DNA of 47,926 bases from Proteobacteria bacterium SG_bin4 (GTDB lineage Bacteria; Pseudomonadota; Gammaproteobacteria; Burkholderiales; Nitrosomonadaceae). The notes below the pieces were generated by a model, which was not told the DNA's origin, did not search any database, and worked only from the letters and a program-made list of their open reading frames with translations. Below, piece after piece: positions 26,522-34,847 of this stretch (positions within the stretch are counted from its first letter, which is position 1; every line of letters begins with the position of its first letter). The DNA lies in NCBI GenBank assembly GCA_002083395.1, contig LWDH01000008.1, positions 1 through 47,926 on the forward strand, written 5' to 3'. A program made the translations under genes and the position numbers.

Positions 26522-27130
26522 GTGTTATCTTTAATTCAAGCAGCAGGTTGGCCAATCTGGCCGATAATCATCGCTTCCATAGTTGCAGCCGGGATTATCG
26601 GAGAGCGTATGTGGACCTTGCGTTTAAATGTCATTTCACCTAAGGAATTGTTGCCAAAGGTACTTAATGAATACAAGCGTAATGGTGTAAGTTCAGAGAT
26701 GTTGACGAAGCTGCAAAAACATTCTCCTCTAGGACAGATCCTCGCAGCCGGTCTTAAGAATGTGAAAAGCTCCCGGGAAGTTATGAAGGAATCGATAGAA
26801 GAAGCGGGCCGGGTGATCGCGCATGAGCTGAATCGTTATCTGACAACATTGGGCACGATTGCGGCATTGAGTCCCTTGATGGGATTATTTGGCACCTTGG
26901 TCGGTATGATCGAGATTTTCGGATCCAATTCACCGGCAGGCAGCAATCCGGCGCAGCTGGCTTATGGGATTTCAGTGGCCTTGTACAATGCGGCCTTCGG
27001 CATTCTCGTTGCTATCCCAAGCATGATTTTCTACCGCCATTTTCGAGCCAAGGTTGATGATTTTGTGATTGAAATGGAACTGCAGGCTTTGAAATTAGTG
27101 GAGATTGTTCATGGCGAGCGGGATAGCTGA
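26522..27130 (+). CDS. exbB: MotA/TolQ/ExbB proton channel family protein
   Basis: Inner-membrane proton-channel subunit of the ExbB/TolQ type, which uses the proton-motive force to drive TonB or related energy transducers. The 202 residues have a first membrane helix (about 10-27), a long cytoplasmic helical part (30-100) and the family core. The core is the two helices containing LGTIAALSPLMGLFGTLVGMIEIF and YGISVALYNAAFGILVAIPSMIFY. The start is GTG with GAGGAG 8 bases upstream. Its obligate ExbD-type partner, normally the next gene, is missing: hpnA follows after 100 bases. Whether it is ExbB or TolQ cannot be decided here. Confidence 0.85.
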   Translation: MLSLIQAAGWPIWPIIIASIVAAGIIGERMWTLRLNVISPKELLPKVLNEYKRNGVSSEMLTKLQKHSPLGQILAAGLKNVKSSREVMKESIEEAGRVIAHELNRYLTTLGTIAALSPLMGLFGTLVGMIEIFGSNSPAGSNPAQLAYGISVALYNAAFGILVAIPSMIFYRHFRAKVDDFVIEMELQALKLVEIVHGERDS

Positions 27131-27230
27131 TCGTTGTTTGCTTGTCTCGGCAACGTTGATCTATCCGCAAATTGATCAGGTTTTGAATGTTTCGCATTGA
27201 AGCTGTTACGCTGTGATAGGAGGGGATTTT

Positions 27231-28247
27231 ATGAGCAACCGGCGTTCTTTGGTGACCGGAGGCGGCGGCTTTATCGGATCACATCTGGTGAGACAACTCC
27301 AGGAAAGTGGCGATAATGTCAGAATCCTGGAGCTCCCGGATGTTCCTTTGCCAGCTAACGTGGAAGTCGTGCGCGGCACGATTTGTGATCCTCATGTAGT
27401 CCGTAAAGCGCTTAAAGGTGTTCAAAGAGTCTATCACTTAGCGGCCAATCCTAATTTATGGACACGGAAAAAAAGCGACTTTAATCGGGTCAACTTTGAA
27501 GGCACCCGGACTATATTTGCAGAAGCGGCAAAGCATGATCTGGAAGTAATCGTGTATACTTCGACGGAATCGATTGTGACCGGACATGTGCGTAGGAATG
27601 TATCGGCTTTTTCCGCGTTGGAATGTCAATTAAACGAAATGCCAGGACCCTATTGCAAGTCAAAATTGCTGGCGGAATGGGAGGCGTTAAAAGCGGCTGA
27701 AGATGGATTGCCGGTTATTATTGTCGCACCGACATTACCGGTTGGACCCGGAGATAGATCCATTACCCCGCCTACGCGCATGATACTTGATTTTTTGAAT
27801 GTCAAAACCCCGGCTTATTTGGATTGCGGATTTAACATGGCGGATGTAAGGGATATTGCTCAGGGTCATATATTGGCGGCTACGCATGGAAAACACGGAG
27901 AGCGCTATATCTTGGGAAATGAGAATATCACTTTGAGGCAACTATTGTGCTGGATTGAAGAGATTACCGGCCTGCACATGCCCAGAAGACATATTCCCTA
28001 TTGGCTCGCATTAGCGGCGGCCGCTGTCAGTGAGTTTGTCGCCGATTACATGACCCATAAACCGCCTATGGCACCGCTTGCTGGTGTCAGATTGGCGCGT
28101 TACCCGATGCATTTTGATTGCAGCAAGGCGGTTAATGATCTTGGTTTGCCACAAAATTCCGTACGCCAGGCAATCGCTGACGAAATTGAATGGTTGCTCG
28201 ATAACGGTTTGGTAATGCGGCGTTTGCCATTATTGAGAGAAATTTAA
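27231..28247 (+). CDS. hpnA: Hopanoid-associated sugar epimerase HpnA
   Basis: NAD-dependent epimerase/dehydratase of the extended SDR class found in hopanoid gene clusters; its exact substrate is not established. The 338 residues start with the Rossmann motif TGGGGFIGSHL (about 9-19). They also show the structural YHLAANPNLW, the catalytic Ser/Thr region VYTSTESIV and the active-site Tyr/Lys in GPYCKSK. The ATG at 27231 is chosen because an AGGAGGGG ribosome site lies 5 bases upstream; the longer in-frame start adds six residues and lacks such a site. First gene of the hopanoid block. Confidence 0.92.
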   Translation: MSNRRSLVTGGGGFIGSHLVRQLQESGDNVRILELPDVPLPANVEVVRGTICDPHVVRKALKGVQRVYHLAANPNLWTRKKSDFNRVNFEGTRTIFAEAAKHDLEVIVYTSTESIVTGHVRRNVSAFSALECQLNEMPGPYCKSKLLAEWEALKAAEDGLPVIIVAPTLPVGPGDRSITPPTRMILDFLNVKTPAYLDCGFNMADVRDIAQGHILAATHGKHGERYILGNENITLRQLLCWIEEITGLHMPRRHIPYWLALAAAAVSEFVADYMTHKPPMAPLAGVRLARYPMHFDCSKAVNDLGLPQNSVRQAIADEIEWLLDNGLVMRRLPLLREI

Positions 28248-28265
28248 GACTGATTTGTAAAACCA

Positions 28266-29090
28266 ATGGTTGGAATTATTGGACTTTTTAAAAATATTTT
28301 TGCAAAAACAAATCATGGCTATTTATGGCTGATTGTCTTGGCGATTTGTTTTTCGGTCTTGCAAGGGTGTGCTTCAACACCCAAGAATGGCGATCAAGAA
28401 CTTGATCCGGTTGACCCTCACGAGAAATTTAACCGTGCGTCCTACGACTTCACGGATAAAATTGATCGTGCAGTGTTCGAACCCGTCGTGAATGCCTATA
28501 TTGATTATGTGCCGGATCCGGCGCAGCGGTCGATTGGTAATTTTTACGACAATTTGGCTTATCCCAATGTCGCTTTAAATTCGTTTCTTCAGGGCAAAGT
28601 AAAACAGGGAACTGAAGATACGTTACGGTTTCTTGTCAATTCGACAATTGGCATGTTCGGATTGTTTGATATGGCGACGCACATGGGGTTGCAAAAACAC
28701 GATGAAGATTTTGGCCAAACGTTAGGGGTGTGGGGGGTTAAGCCAGGTTCTTACTTATTTGTTCCTTTGATCGGCCCCAGTAGCGAGCGGGATGTCACCA
28801 ATATTCCGATAGGGCTTGTGACTAATGTTTTGTTCTACGCGGGGCTGGCAGTAGGTACCTATTTTGCAGCTCCTCTGACAATCCTCGGCGCGATCGATAA
28901 GCGCGCAAGATTAGTGGGGCCGATGCGCATTCGCGATGAAGCGGCATTGGATCCTTATCTGTTTGTGCGCGAAGCATCGATGCAACAGCGCGAATTTCTG
29001 GTTCACGATGGCAAGCTGCCATTAGATCTTTACTACGAGCCATTTCAAGATAATCCATTCGAACAGGATGGAAAAAAACAGAAATTATGA
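28266..29090 (+). CDS. mlaA: Phospholipid-binding lipoprotein MlaA (VacJ)
   Basis: Outer-membrane lipoprotein of the Mla pathway that removes misplaced phospholipids from the outer leaflet and returns them to the inner membrane. The 274 residues have a lipoprotein signal with the lipobox LQGC, giving an acylated Cys near residue 35. The VacJ signature follows: DPHEKFNRASYDFTDKID, FYDNLAYPNVALNSFLQGK and EDFGQTLGVWGVKPGSYLFVPLIGPSS. It sits between hpnA and shc in the same direction, 18 bases after hpnA; lipid-trafficking genes often accompany hopanoid genes. The N-terminus before the signal is a little long. Confidence 0.92.
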   Translation: MVGIIGLFKNIFAKTNHGYLWLIVLAICFSVLQGCASTPKNGDQELDPVDPHEKFNRASYDFTDKIDRAVFEPVVNAYIDYVPDPAQRSIGNFYDNLAYPNVALNSFLQGKVKQGTEDTLRFLVNSTIGMFGLFDMATHMGLQKHDEDFGQTLGVWGVKPGSYLFVPLIGPSSERDVTNIPIGLVTNVLFYAGLAVGTYFAAPLTILGAIDKRARLVGPMRIRDEAALDPYLFVREASMQQREFLVHDGKLPLDLYYEPFQDNPFEQDGKKQKL

Positions 29091-29108
29091 GCGGACGGGC
29101 AATCGCAT

Positions 29109-29123
29109 TGATTCAATGAATCA
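29109..29123. repeat. Perfect 7-bp palindrome before shc
   Basis: TGATTCA and TGAATCA flank a single A, a 15-base near-perfect palindrome, 105 bases before the shc start and 18 bases after mlaA. A second short inverted repeat (TGACCG/CGGTCA, 29126-29144) follows. The spacing is too tight for an RNA hairpin, so if functional it is more likely a protein-binding site. No known operator is recognised. Confidence 0.35.
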
Positions 29124-29228
29124 GGTTGACCGGCTGTTACGGTCATGAGAATAAAACAATATGACCGTTCAGAGTTAGTAAATAGGTATCTAAATTTTTG
29201 AATGAATAACGAAGGTGCTTAGAAATAT

Positions 29229-31232
29229 ATGATGGATAGGCTTCTTAAAATCTCGAATGCATCGGAACAATTGGACTCTGTTGAAAAGGATCAAATGACG
29301 CAATTGCACATGACGACAAAACCGGATCAGCAAGAAGTCGATGCTGCTGAACTGAATATCAAATTTAACCAAGCACGCAATGCCATGTTGGCTTTGCAGA
29401 ATCCTGACGGACATTGGTGTTTTCCGCTAGAAGCGGATTGCACGATACCGGCAGAGTATATACTCATGATGCATTTCATGGATGAAGTGGACGTCGTTCT
29501 GGAAAATAAAATAGCCCGTTTTATCCGTGATAAACAAGATATGAAGCATGGTGGCTGGCCTCTATATTATGGCGGCGACTTTGATATCAGTTGTACTATC
29601 AAATCCTATTATGCGCTTAAGTTAGCAGGGGATTCGCCGGATGCGCCGCACATGGCGCGTGCCCGGGAAGCGATTCTGGAACGTGGCGGAGCGGCGAAGG
29701 CTAACGTTTTTACACGCTTGCTGCTGGCGATGTACGATCAGATTCCATGGCGGGGCGTACCGGTCGTGCCTTCGGAGCTGGTGCTGCTGCCAAGCTGGTT
29801 TCCTTTCCATATCAGCAAAGTGTCATACTGGTCGCGTACCGTGATGATTCCTTTATCAATCTTATGTACCTTGAAGGCGCGCGCTGCAAATCCCCGGCAA
29901 GTTGATATCCGTGAACTGTTTATTGTGCCGCCGGAAGAGGAAAAGAATTATTTTCCCAAAGCGGATACACCGCTGAAGCGCGTTTTTATGCTGGTGGAGA
30001 GGCTGTTGTCCCGGTTCGAGCCGCAACTGCCACAATCGTTCCGGCAATATTCCATCCGCCGCGCGGAGAAATGGGTGCTGGAACGTCTTAACGGCGAATG
30101 CGGCATCGGCGCGATTTTTCCAGCGATGGTCAATGCCTATGAAGCGTTGGCGCTGCTCGGTTATCCACCGGATCATCCGAACCGGGTGCAATGCCGCAAT
30201 GCATTACTCGGATTGCTGGTCGACGAAGGTGAACGCACTTGGTGTCAGCCTTGCACATCGCCGGTTTGGGATACCGTTTTGACAAGTCTGGCATTGCAAG
30301 AAGACGCTACAACAGACCAGACGCCTGTTTTGAAAGCGCTGGATTGGCTGGTAGCACAACAGGTTCTGGATGAACCCGGTGACTGGCGCGATAAACGGCC
30401 TGATTTGCCGGGGGGCGGCTGGGCTTTCCAATATGCCAACCCGCATTATCCCGATCTGGATGACACTGCGGCGGTTGCATGGGCCTTGGAACAAGGGAGT
30501 GAAGAGCGTCACCAGTATTCGCTGGATCGCGCGGCCAATTGGCTGGCGGGCATGCAGTCGCGGAACGGTGGTTTTGCCGCCTTCGATATTGATAATACCT
30601 ATCATTATTTGAATGAAATACCTTTTGCCGATCATGGCGCGTTGATCGACCCGCCGACCAGCGATGTGACCGCGCGTTGCGTCGGTCTGCTGGGGAAATA
30701 CGGTAAGCATCAGCGCGAAGTATGGCGTGGCATCAGTTTCCTGTTGCGCGAACAAGAGAAAAACGGTTCTTGGTTTGGGCGCTGGGGGACCAACTATATT
30801 TATGGTACCTGGTCAGTGTTGGAAGCTTTCCGGCTGGCGCAGTTCGATATGCAGCATATTTCGGTACGCCGTGCCGTCAAATGGCTGAAATCGGTACAAC
30901 GGGACGATGGCGGCTGGGGAGAAACCAATGATTCCTACCTGGATACGCAATGGGCCGGTCGTTTCCCCGAGACCAGTACAGCATTTCAAACCGCTTGGGC
31001 CGTGCTGGGGTTGATGGCGGCAGGCGAAGTCAATAGTGATGCCGTTCGCAGAGGTATTCAATATTTGCTGCGGAATCAGAATAGTGAGCATCTTTGGGAA
31101 GATCCCTGGTTTACCGCGCCCGGTTTTCCTCGGGTATTTTATCTGCGCTATCACGGTTACTCAAAATTCTTCCCGTTGTGGGCGCTGGCGCGCTATCGCG
31201 CGATGACCAGAACGATTGCCGCGTGCGAATAA
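29229..31232 (+). CDS. shc: Squalene-hopene cyclase
   Basis: Cyclises squalene to hopene and hopanol in one step, the committed step of hopanoid synthesis; a monotopic membrane enzyme. The 667 residues form two alpha-barrel domains, with repeated QW motifs (e.g. QNPDGHW, QRDDGGWGE, QNSEHLW). The protonating acid motif DLDD is at 409-412, followed by TAAVAWAL. The first ATG (29229) is followed at once by a second; either may start the protein. The N-terminal 45 residues are variable. Length is normal. hpnG overlaps its end by 10 bases. Confidence 0.96.
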   Translation: MMDRLLKISNASEQLDSVEKDQMTQLHMTTKPDQQEVDAAELNIKFNQARNAMLALQNPDGHWCFPLEADCTIPAEYILMMHFMDEVDVVLENKIARFIRDKQDMKHGGWPLYYGGDFDISCTIKSYYALKLAGDSPDAPHMARAREAILERGGAAKANVFTRLLLAMYDQIPWRGVPVVPSELVLLPSWFPFHISKVSYWSRTVMIPLSILCTLKARAANPRQVDIRELFIVPPEEEKNYFPKADTPLKRVFMLVERLLSRFEPQLPQSFRQYSIRRAEKWVLERLNGECGIGAIFPAMVNAYEALALLGYPPDHPNRVQCRNALLGLLVDEGERTWCQPCTSPVWDTVLTSLALQEDATTDQTPVLKALDWLVAQQVLDEPGDWRDKRPDLPGGGWAFQYANPHYPDLDDTAAVAWALEQGSEERHQYSLDRAANWLAGMQSRNGGFAAFDIDNTYHYLNEIPFADHGALIDPPTSDVTARCVGLLGKYGKHQREVWRGISFLLREQEKNGSWFGRWGTNYIYGTWSVLEAFRLAQFDMQHISVRRAVKWLKSVQRDDGGWGETNDSYLDTQWAGRFPETSTAFQTAWAVLGLMAAGEVNSDAVRRGIQYLLRNQNSEHLWEDPWFTAPGFPRVFYLRYHGYSKFFPLWALARYRAMTRTIAACE

Positions 31233-31930
31233 CCGGTTTGGTTACCGCGCTGCGGTCTGAAGCCGCATGTGTATCACCGGGGCGTATTCCTTTCAACCAA
31301 CCCGCTTCGCTAAATGAACAGACGCTGTTGTGGCTCAGCGGCATGGGCGCGCAATCAGCCCGGGCCGCAGCGCAAGGATTGCAGCAGCACGGCGTTACTG
31401 CATTGGTAAGTTTCGGCGTCGCCGGGGCCTTGAGCGATCGATTAAAACCCGGCGATTTGGTGTTGCCGGATGCCATCCATGCCGGTGAGCTGCTGCCGAT
31501 TGATCGAGGATGGCGTGACCGGCTGCAACAGCAACTCCCCTCAACCATTACCATTGTGAATGGCTTGTTGGCTGATAGCAACGTGCCACTGACTAATGAA
31601 AAAGCAAAACGTGATCTGGCGCGAGCTTCCGGTGCCATAGCCGTCGATATGGAAAGCGCGGCTATTGCGCAAGTGGCGGCAGTAGCCGGTATTCCGTTTA
31701 TTGCAGTGCGTGCGATCATCGATCCGGTCCATTTCTCGCCGCCGCAAGCACTGCTTTCTGCGGTTAATCCGGATGGCGGTGTTAAGCCGGTGCATCTAAC
31801 CGCACTGCTATTGAAGCGTTCGGTCCGGTTGGGCACATTATTGGAAATGGGCGCGGGTATGCGGGAAGCGCGCAAAACATTGTCCCGAGTTATCGAAGCG
31901 GCTGGCACCGGTTTGGCGAGCCAGGATTAG
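31223..31930 (+). CDS. hpnG: Hopanoid-associated phosphorylase HpnG
   Basis: Nucleoside-phosphorylase-like enzyme that removes adenine from adenosylhopane to make the ribosylated C35 hopanoid side chain. A GTG at 31223 overlaps the shc stop by 10 bases and starts the protein RITGLVTALRSEA, as expected for the PNP/UDP phosphorylase fold. The open frame extends further left but only as a shadow of shc. The 235 residues show SFGVAGALSDRLKPGDLVLPD and the C-terminal DMESAAIAQVAAVAGIPFIAVRAIID motif typical of nucleoside phosphorylases. The strict overlap with shc supports a functional link. Confidence 0.9.
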   Translation: MRITGLVTALRSEAACVSPGRIPFNQPASLNEQTLLWLSGMGAQSARAAAQGLQQHGVTALVSFGVAGALSDRLKPGDLVLPDAIHAGELLPIDRGWRDRLQQQLPSTITIVNGLLADSNVPLTNEKAKRDLARASGAIAVDMESAAIAQVAAVAGIPFIAVRAIIDPVHFSPPQALLSAVNPDGGVKPVHLTALLLKRSVRLGTLLEMGAGMREARKTLSRVIEAAGTGLASQD

Positions 31931-31934
31931 TGCG

Positions 31935-33716
31935 TTATTGCGCTTGCTGAAACTGCAACGCCGCCAGGCGTGCATAGAGCGCGCTGGATTGCAGCAATTC
32001 CGCATGCGAGCCGAGCGCATCGAGACGGCCATGATCGAGCACCGCAATGCGGTCGGCGGATTGCACCGTGGCTAACCGGTGTGCGATAACCAGCGTTGTG
32101 CGGTTGCGCATCAATTGCTGCAATGCCTGCTGCACCCAATACTCGCTTTGTGCATCCAATGCGCTGGTGGCCTCGTCGAGCAACAGCACCGGTGCATCGG
32201 CCAGAATCGCCCGTGCAATCGCCAACCGCTGCTTTTGGCCGCCCGACAACCCCGATCCTAAATCCCCCAGCGGTGTTTCATAACCTTGCGGCAGTGTACG
32301 GATGAATTCATGCGCATGCGCAGCCTCAGCTGCGGCTTGAACCGCCGCATCGCTGGCGTCGGGGCGGGCATAACGCAGATTGTCACTGATCGTGCCGTGG
32401 AACAATGCCGGATTTTGCGATACCAATGCAAAACAGCGGCGCAGCTCAAATAATTCAAGATTGCGGATATCGATGCCTTCCAGTCTGATCGTACCGGATT
32501 GAGTATCAAAAAAACGTAGCAACAAATCAAACAGCGTCGATTTTCCGGCGCCGGACGGGCCGACCAGCGCCAGTGTTTCACCCGCACGGATCGACAGCGT
32601 CAAGTTGTTGATTGCTAGAATTTCAGGGCGTGCAGGATATGCAAAGCACAGTTGATCAATGTCGATATTGCCGGAAACTTTGGGTAATTGCTGCGGTTGT
32701 TTTGGGGACTGGATCAGATTCGGCGAATGCAACAACTCCATGGTACGTTCGGCGGCTCCGGCAGCACGCTGCAGTTCTCCGATGACTTCCGAGATCGATG
32801 CAACAGCGGAACCGACGATCACGCTGTAGAATACAAAGGCTGCCAGTTCACCGGCACTGATACGGCCTTCGATGACATCCAGACCACCTACCCACAGCAT
32901 CAATCCTACGGCCCCCATCACCAGCAATATAACCATTGTGATCAGCAGCGAGCGTTGCAGGGTGCGTTGTTTTGCGACGGCAAATGCGTCTTCAACCTGG
33001 CTATGGAATTTCTCTTGATCGATGCGCTGATGGTTGTAGGCTTGTACTGTTTTGATTTGACCCAGTACTTCACCGATGTAAGCGCCGACAGCCGCGATCT
33101 TGTCCTGGCTTTGCCGCGATAATTGCCGTACCCGGCGGCCGTAGACCAGAATCGGAACTACTACCAGCGGCACGCAAACCATCACCAGTGCCGTGAGTTT
33201 AGCATTGGTGATGAATAGCCAGATAATGCCGCCGATCATCATGATCAAATTACGCAAGGCAAACGAAACCGACGATCCGATCACGGTTTGCAACAGCGTC
33301 ATATCGGCGGTCAGACGCGACTGGATTTCAAGACTGCGGTTGGCTTCAAAAAAGCCGGGATGCAAATGGATCAGATGATTGAACACCCGGCTGCGGATAT
33401 CGGCGATCACGCGCTCACCTAACCAAGTGACCCAATAATAGCGGGTGAACGTGCCGACTGCCAAAGCAACAACTAATAATAAAAAAATCAGCACGTAATG
33501 GCTTAACAACTCTTTCGATTGCGTTGCGAAGCCTTGATCGATTAATAACCGGATGCCTTGCCCGATCGTTAAGGTAATCGCTGCGGTAAAAAGTAATGCC
33601 AGCAGGCTGTAGGCAACCTGGCGTTTATACGGCGCGATGAATTGCACGGCTTGCCGGGCGGCCTGCCAGCGCGCTGAGGTGTTATTGGGATTGTCTGTGT
33701 TGGATGAGTGGGACAT
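31935..33716 (-). CDS. MsbA-like ABC exporter (permease fused to ATPase)
   Basis: A half-transporter of 593 residues that works as a homodimer. The N-terminal six-helix exporter domain (about 30-320) is followed by the ATPase domain. Motifs are Walker A GPSGAGKST, Q-loop LVSQNPALFHG, signature LSGGQKQR, Walker B VLLLDEATSALD and the switch His in IAHRLATV. It belongs to the MsbA-related group of lipid or drug exporters; the cargo cannot be read from sequence. It converges with hpnG (4 bases apart) and diverges from the FkbM gene. Position next to hopanoid genes makes lipid transport attractive, but that is inference. Confidence 0.93.
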   Translation of the reverse strand: MSHSSNTDNPNNTSARWQAARQAVQFIAPYKRQVAYSLLALLFTAAITLTIGQGIRLLIDQGFATQSKELLSHYVLIFLLLVVALAVGTFTRYYWVTWLGERVIADIRSRVFNHLIHLHPGFFEANRSLEIQSRLTADMTLLQTVIGSSVSFALRNLIMMIGGIIWLFITNAKLTALVMVCVPLVVVPILVYGRRVRQLSRQSQDKIAAVGAYIGEVLGQIKTVQAYNHQRIDQEKFHSQVEDAFAVAKQRTLQRSLLITMVILLVMGAVGLMLWVGGLDVIEGRISAGELAAFVFYSVIVGSAVASISEVIGELQRAAGAAERTMELLHSPNLIQSPKQPQQLPKVSGNIDIDQLCFAYPARPEILAINNLTLSIRAGETLALVGPSGAGKSTLFDLLLRFFDTQSGTIRLEGIDIRNLELFELRRCFALVSQNPALFHGTISDNLRYARPDASDAAVQAAAEAAHAHEFIRTLPQGYETPLGDLGSGLSGGQKQRLAIARAILADAPVLLLDEATSALDAQSEYWVQQALQQLMRNRTTLVIAHRLATVQSADRIAVLDHGRLDALGSHAELLQSSALYARLAALQFQQAQ

Positions 33717-33823
33717 TGAAAAGATGATAAGATATTAATCTTGTTTAATTTATCGAGTGAGAACTCATCTCCAATGAATTCAAACTTCTTGCGCTTGCAG
33801 CCACCGTTTTTAGTGCACTTCCA

Positions 33824-34696
33824 ATGAAACAAGCCAAGCTTTTCACCCAACAATCGCTACTGGTTGATGATGCTGACAGCTTGGGATTGATAGCCAATGG
33901 GATTTTTGAGCCGGACGAGACACGCTCAATTCTTAATCTGATCAAGCCCGGAGACCGTTTTCTCGATATTGGTGCAAACGTCGGCTATTATACTGTTTTA
34001 GCCGCTGAGTGCGTCGGATCGACAGGTCAAGTGATTTCAGTCGAACCTGATAATACAAATTTTGAAATTTTGGATGCAAATACTCGTATTTGGCAACAAC
34101 AGGGGCGGGTTAAAATTTACCGGCATGCATTGTCAGACCAAGCCGGTGAGTCACAACTTTTTCTAAGTTCTCACAACAACGGCATGCATCGTTTATATTC
34201 ATCGGTGGTATGTACCGGAGAAACTATCCAGGTTTCGGTGGTCCGCGGGGATGATTTGCAGCTTGCGCCGCTTGATCTGGTCAAGATTGATATCGAAGGA
34301 TTCGAACCGCGAGCGCTGCGTGGTTTGCAAGAAACCTTGAAAGCTTCTCCGAGAATTAAGATCTTGAGTGAGTTTTCTCCTTTTTCGATCCTTGAAGCAG
34401 GCGAATCGCCTTTAAATTGGTTGCAATGGATGATTGCTCAAGGGTTTGAAATACTAGCACTGCAGCAAGGAAGGTGGAGCCGTTCCGCCTGCGCAAGTTT
34501 GCTGGATTCGGTAGCCAAAATTGAACAATTGGATTTTTCCGCTTTGGTTCAATCGTTGCGTGGATTGGATAATCAGACGATTTTGGAGCAAGTAATTCAA
34601 ACCGGCATAAATGCAGGTTACAACCGGCCTGTGCTGGAAAATCTTTTCTTTGTCCGACAAGCGGATGTTGCAACAATCGAGAGTCTTAATTTGTGA
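33824..34696 (+). CDS. FkbM-family SAM-dependent methyltransferase
   Basis: A 290-residue protein with the Rossmann methyltransferase core: motif I FLDIGANVGYYTVLAAE (about 46-62), the acidic motif II in VISVEPDNTNFEIL and motif IV DLVKIDIEGFEPRALRG, characteristic of FkbM. Such enzymes methylate sugar or polyketide hydroxyls, often on cell-surface glycans. The substrate is unknown. No ribosome site is obvious before the ATG; the same frame is open for 21 more codons upstream but has no usual start codon there. The C-terminal 60 residues are not recognised. Confidence 0.85.
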   Translation: MKQAKLFTQQSLLVDDADSLGLIANGIFEPDETRSILNLIKPGDRFLDIGANVGYYTVLAAECVGSTGQVISVEPDNTNFEILDANTRIWQQQGRVKIYRHALSDQAGESQLFLSSHNNGMHRLYSSVVCTGETIQVSVVRGDDLQLAPLDLVKIDIEGFEPRALRGLQETLKASPRIKILSEFSPFSILEAGESPLNWLQWMIAQGFEILALQQGRWSRSACASLLDSVAKIEQLDFSALVQSLRGLDNQTILEQVIQTGINAGYNRPVLENLFFVRQADVATIESLNL

Positions 34697-34847
34697 TGAA
34701 AGTGTTTGATTAAATTTGATTAATGAATCGATGGCGGATTTTTTGTTGCCAATCTCAAAAAATTATCTGGCGTTGCTAGTGATTAAACAAATCAAAGCCA
34801 ATTATAATTAAAAAGAAAGCATCATTACCAATTGCGAGAGACCCGCT

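Noticed and set aside
31111..31908. 265-codon open frame antisense to hpnG
   Set aside because: hpnG has the nucleoside-phosphorylase motifs and overlaps shc as expected; the antisense frame has neither motif nor start signal.
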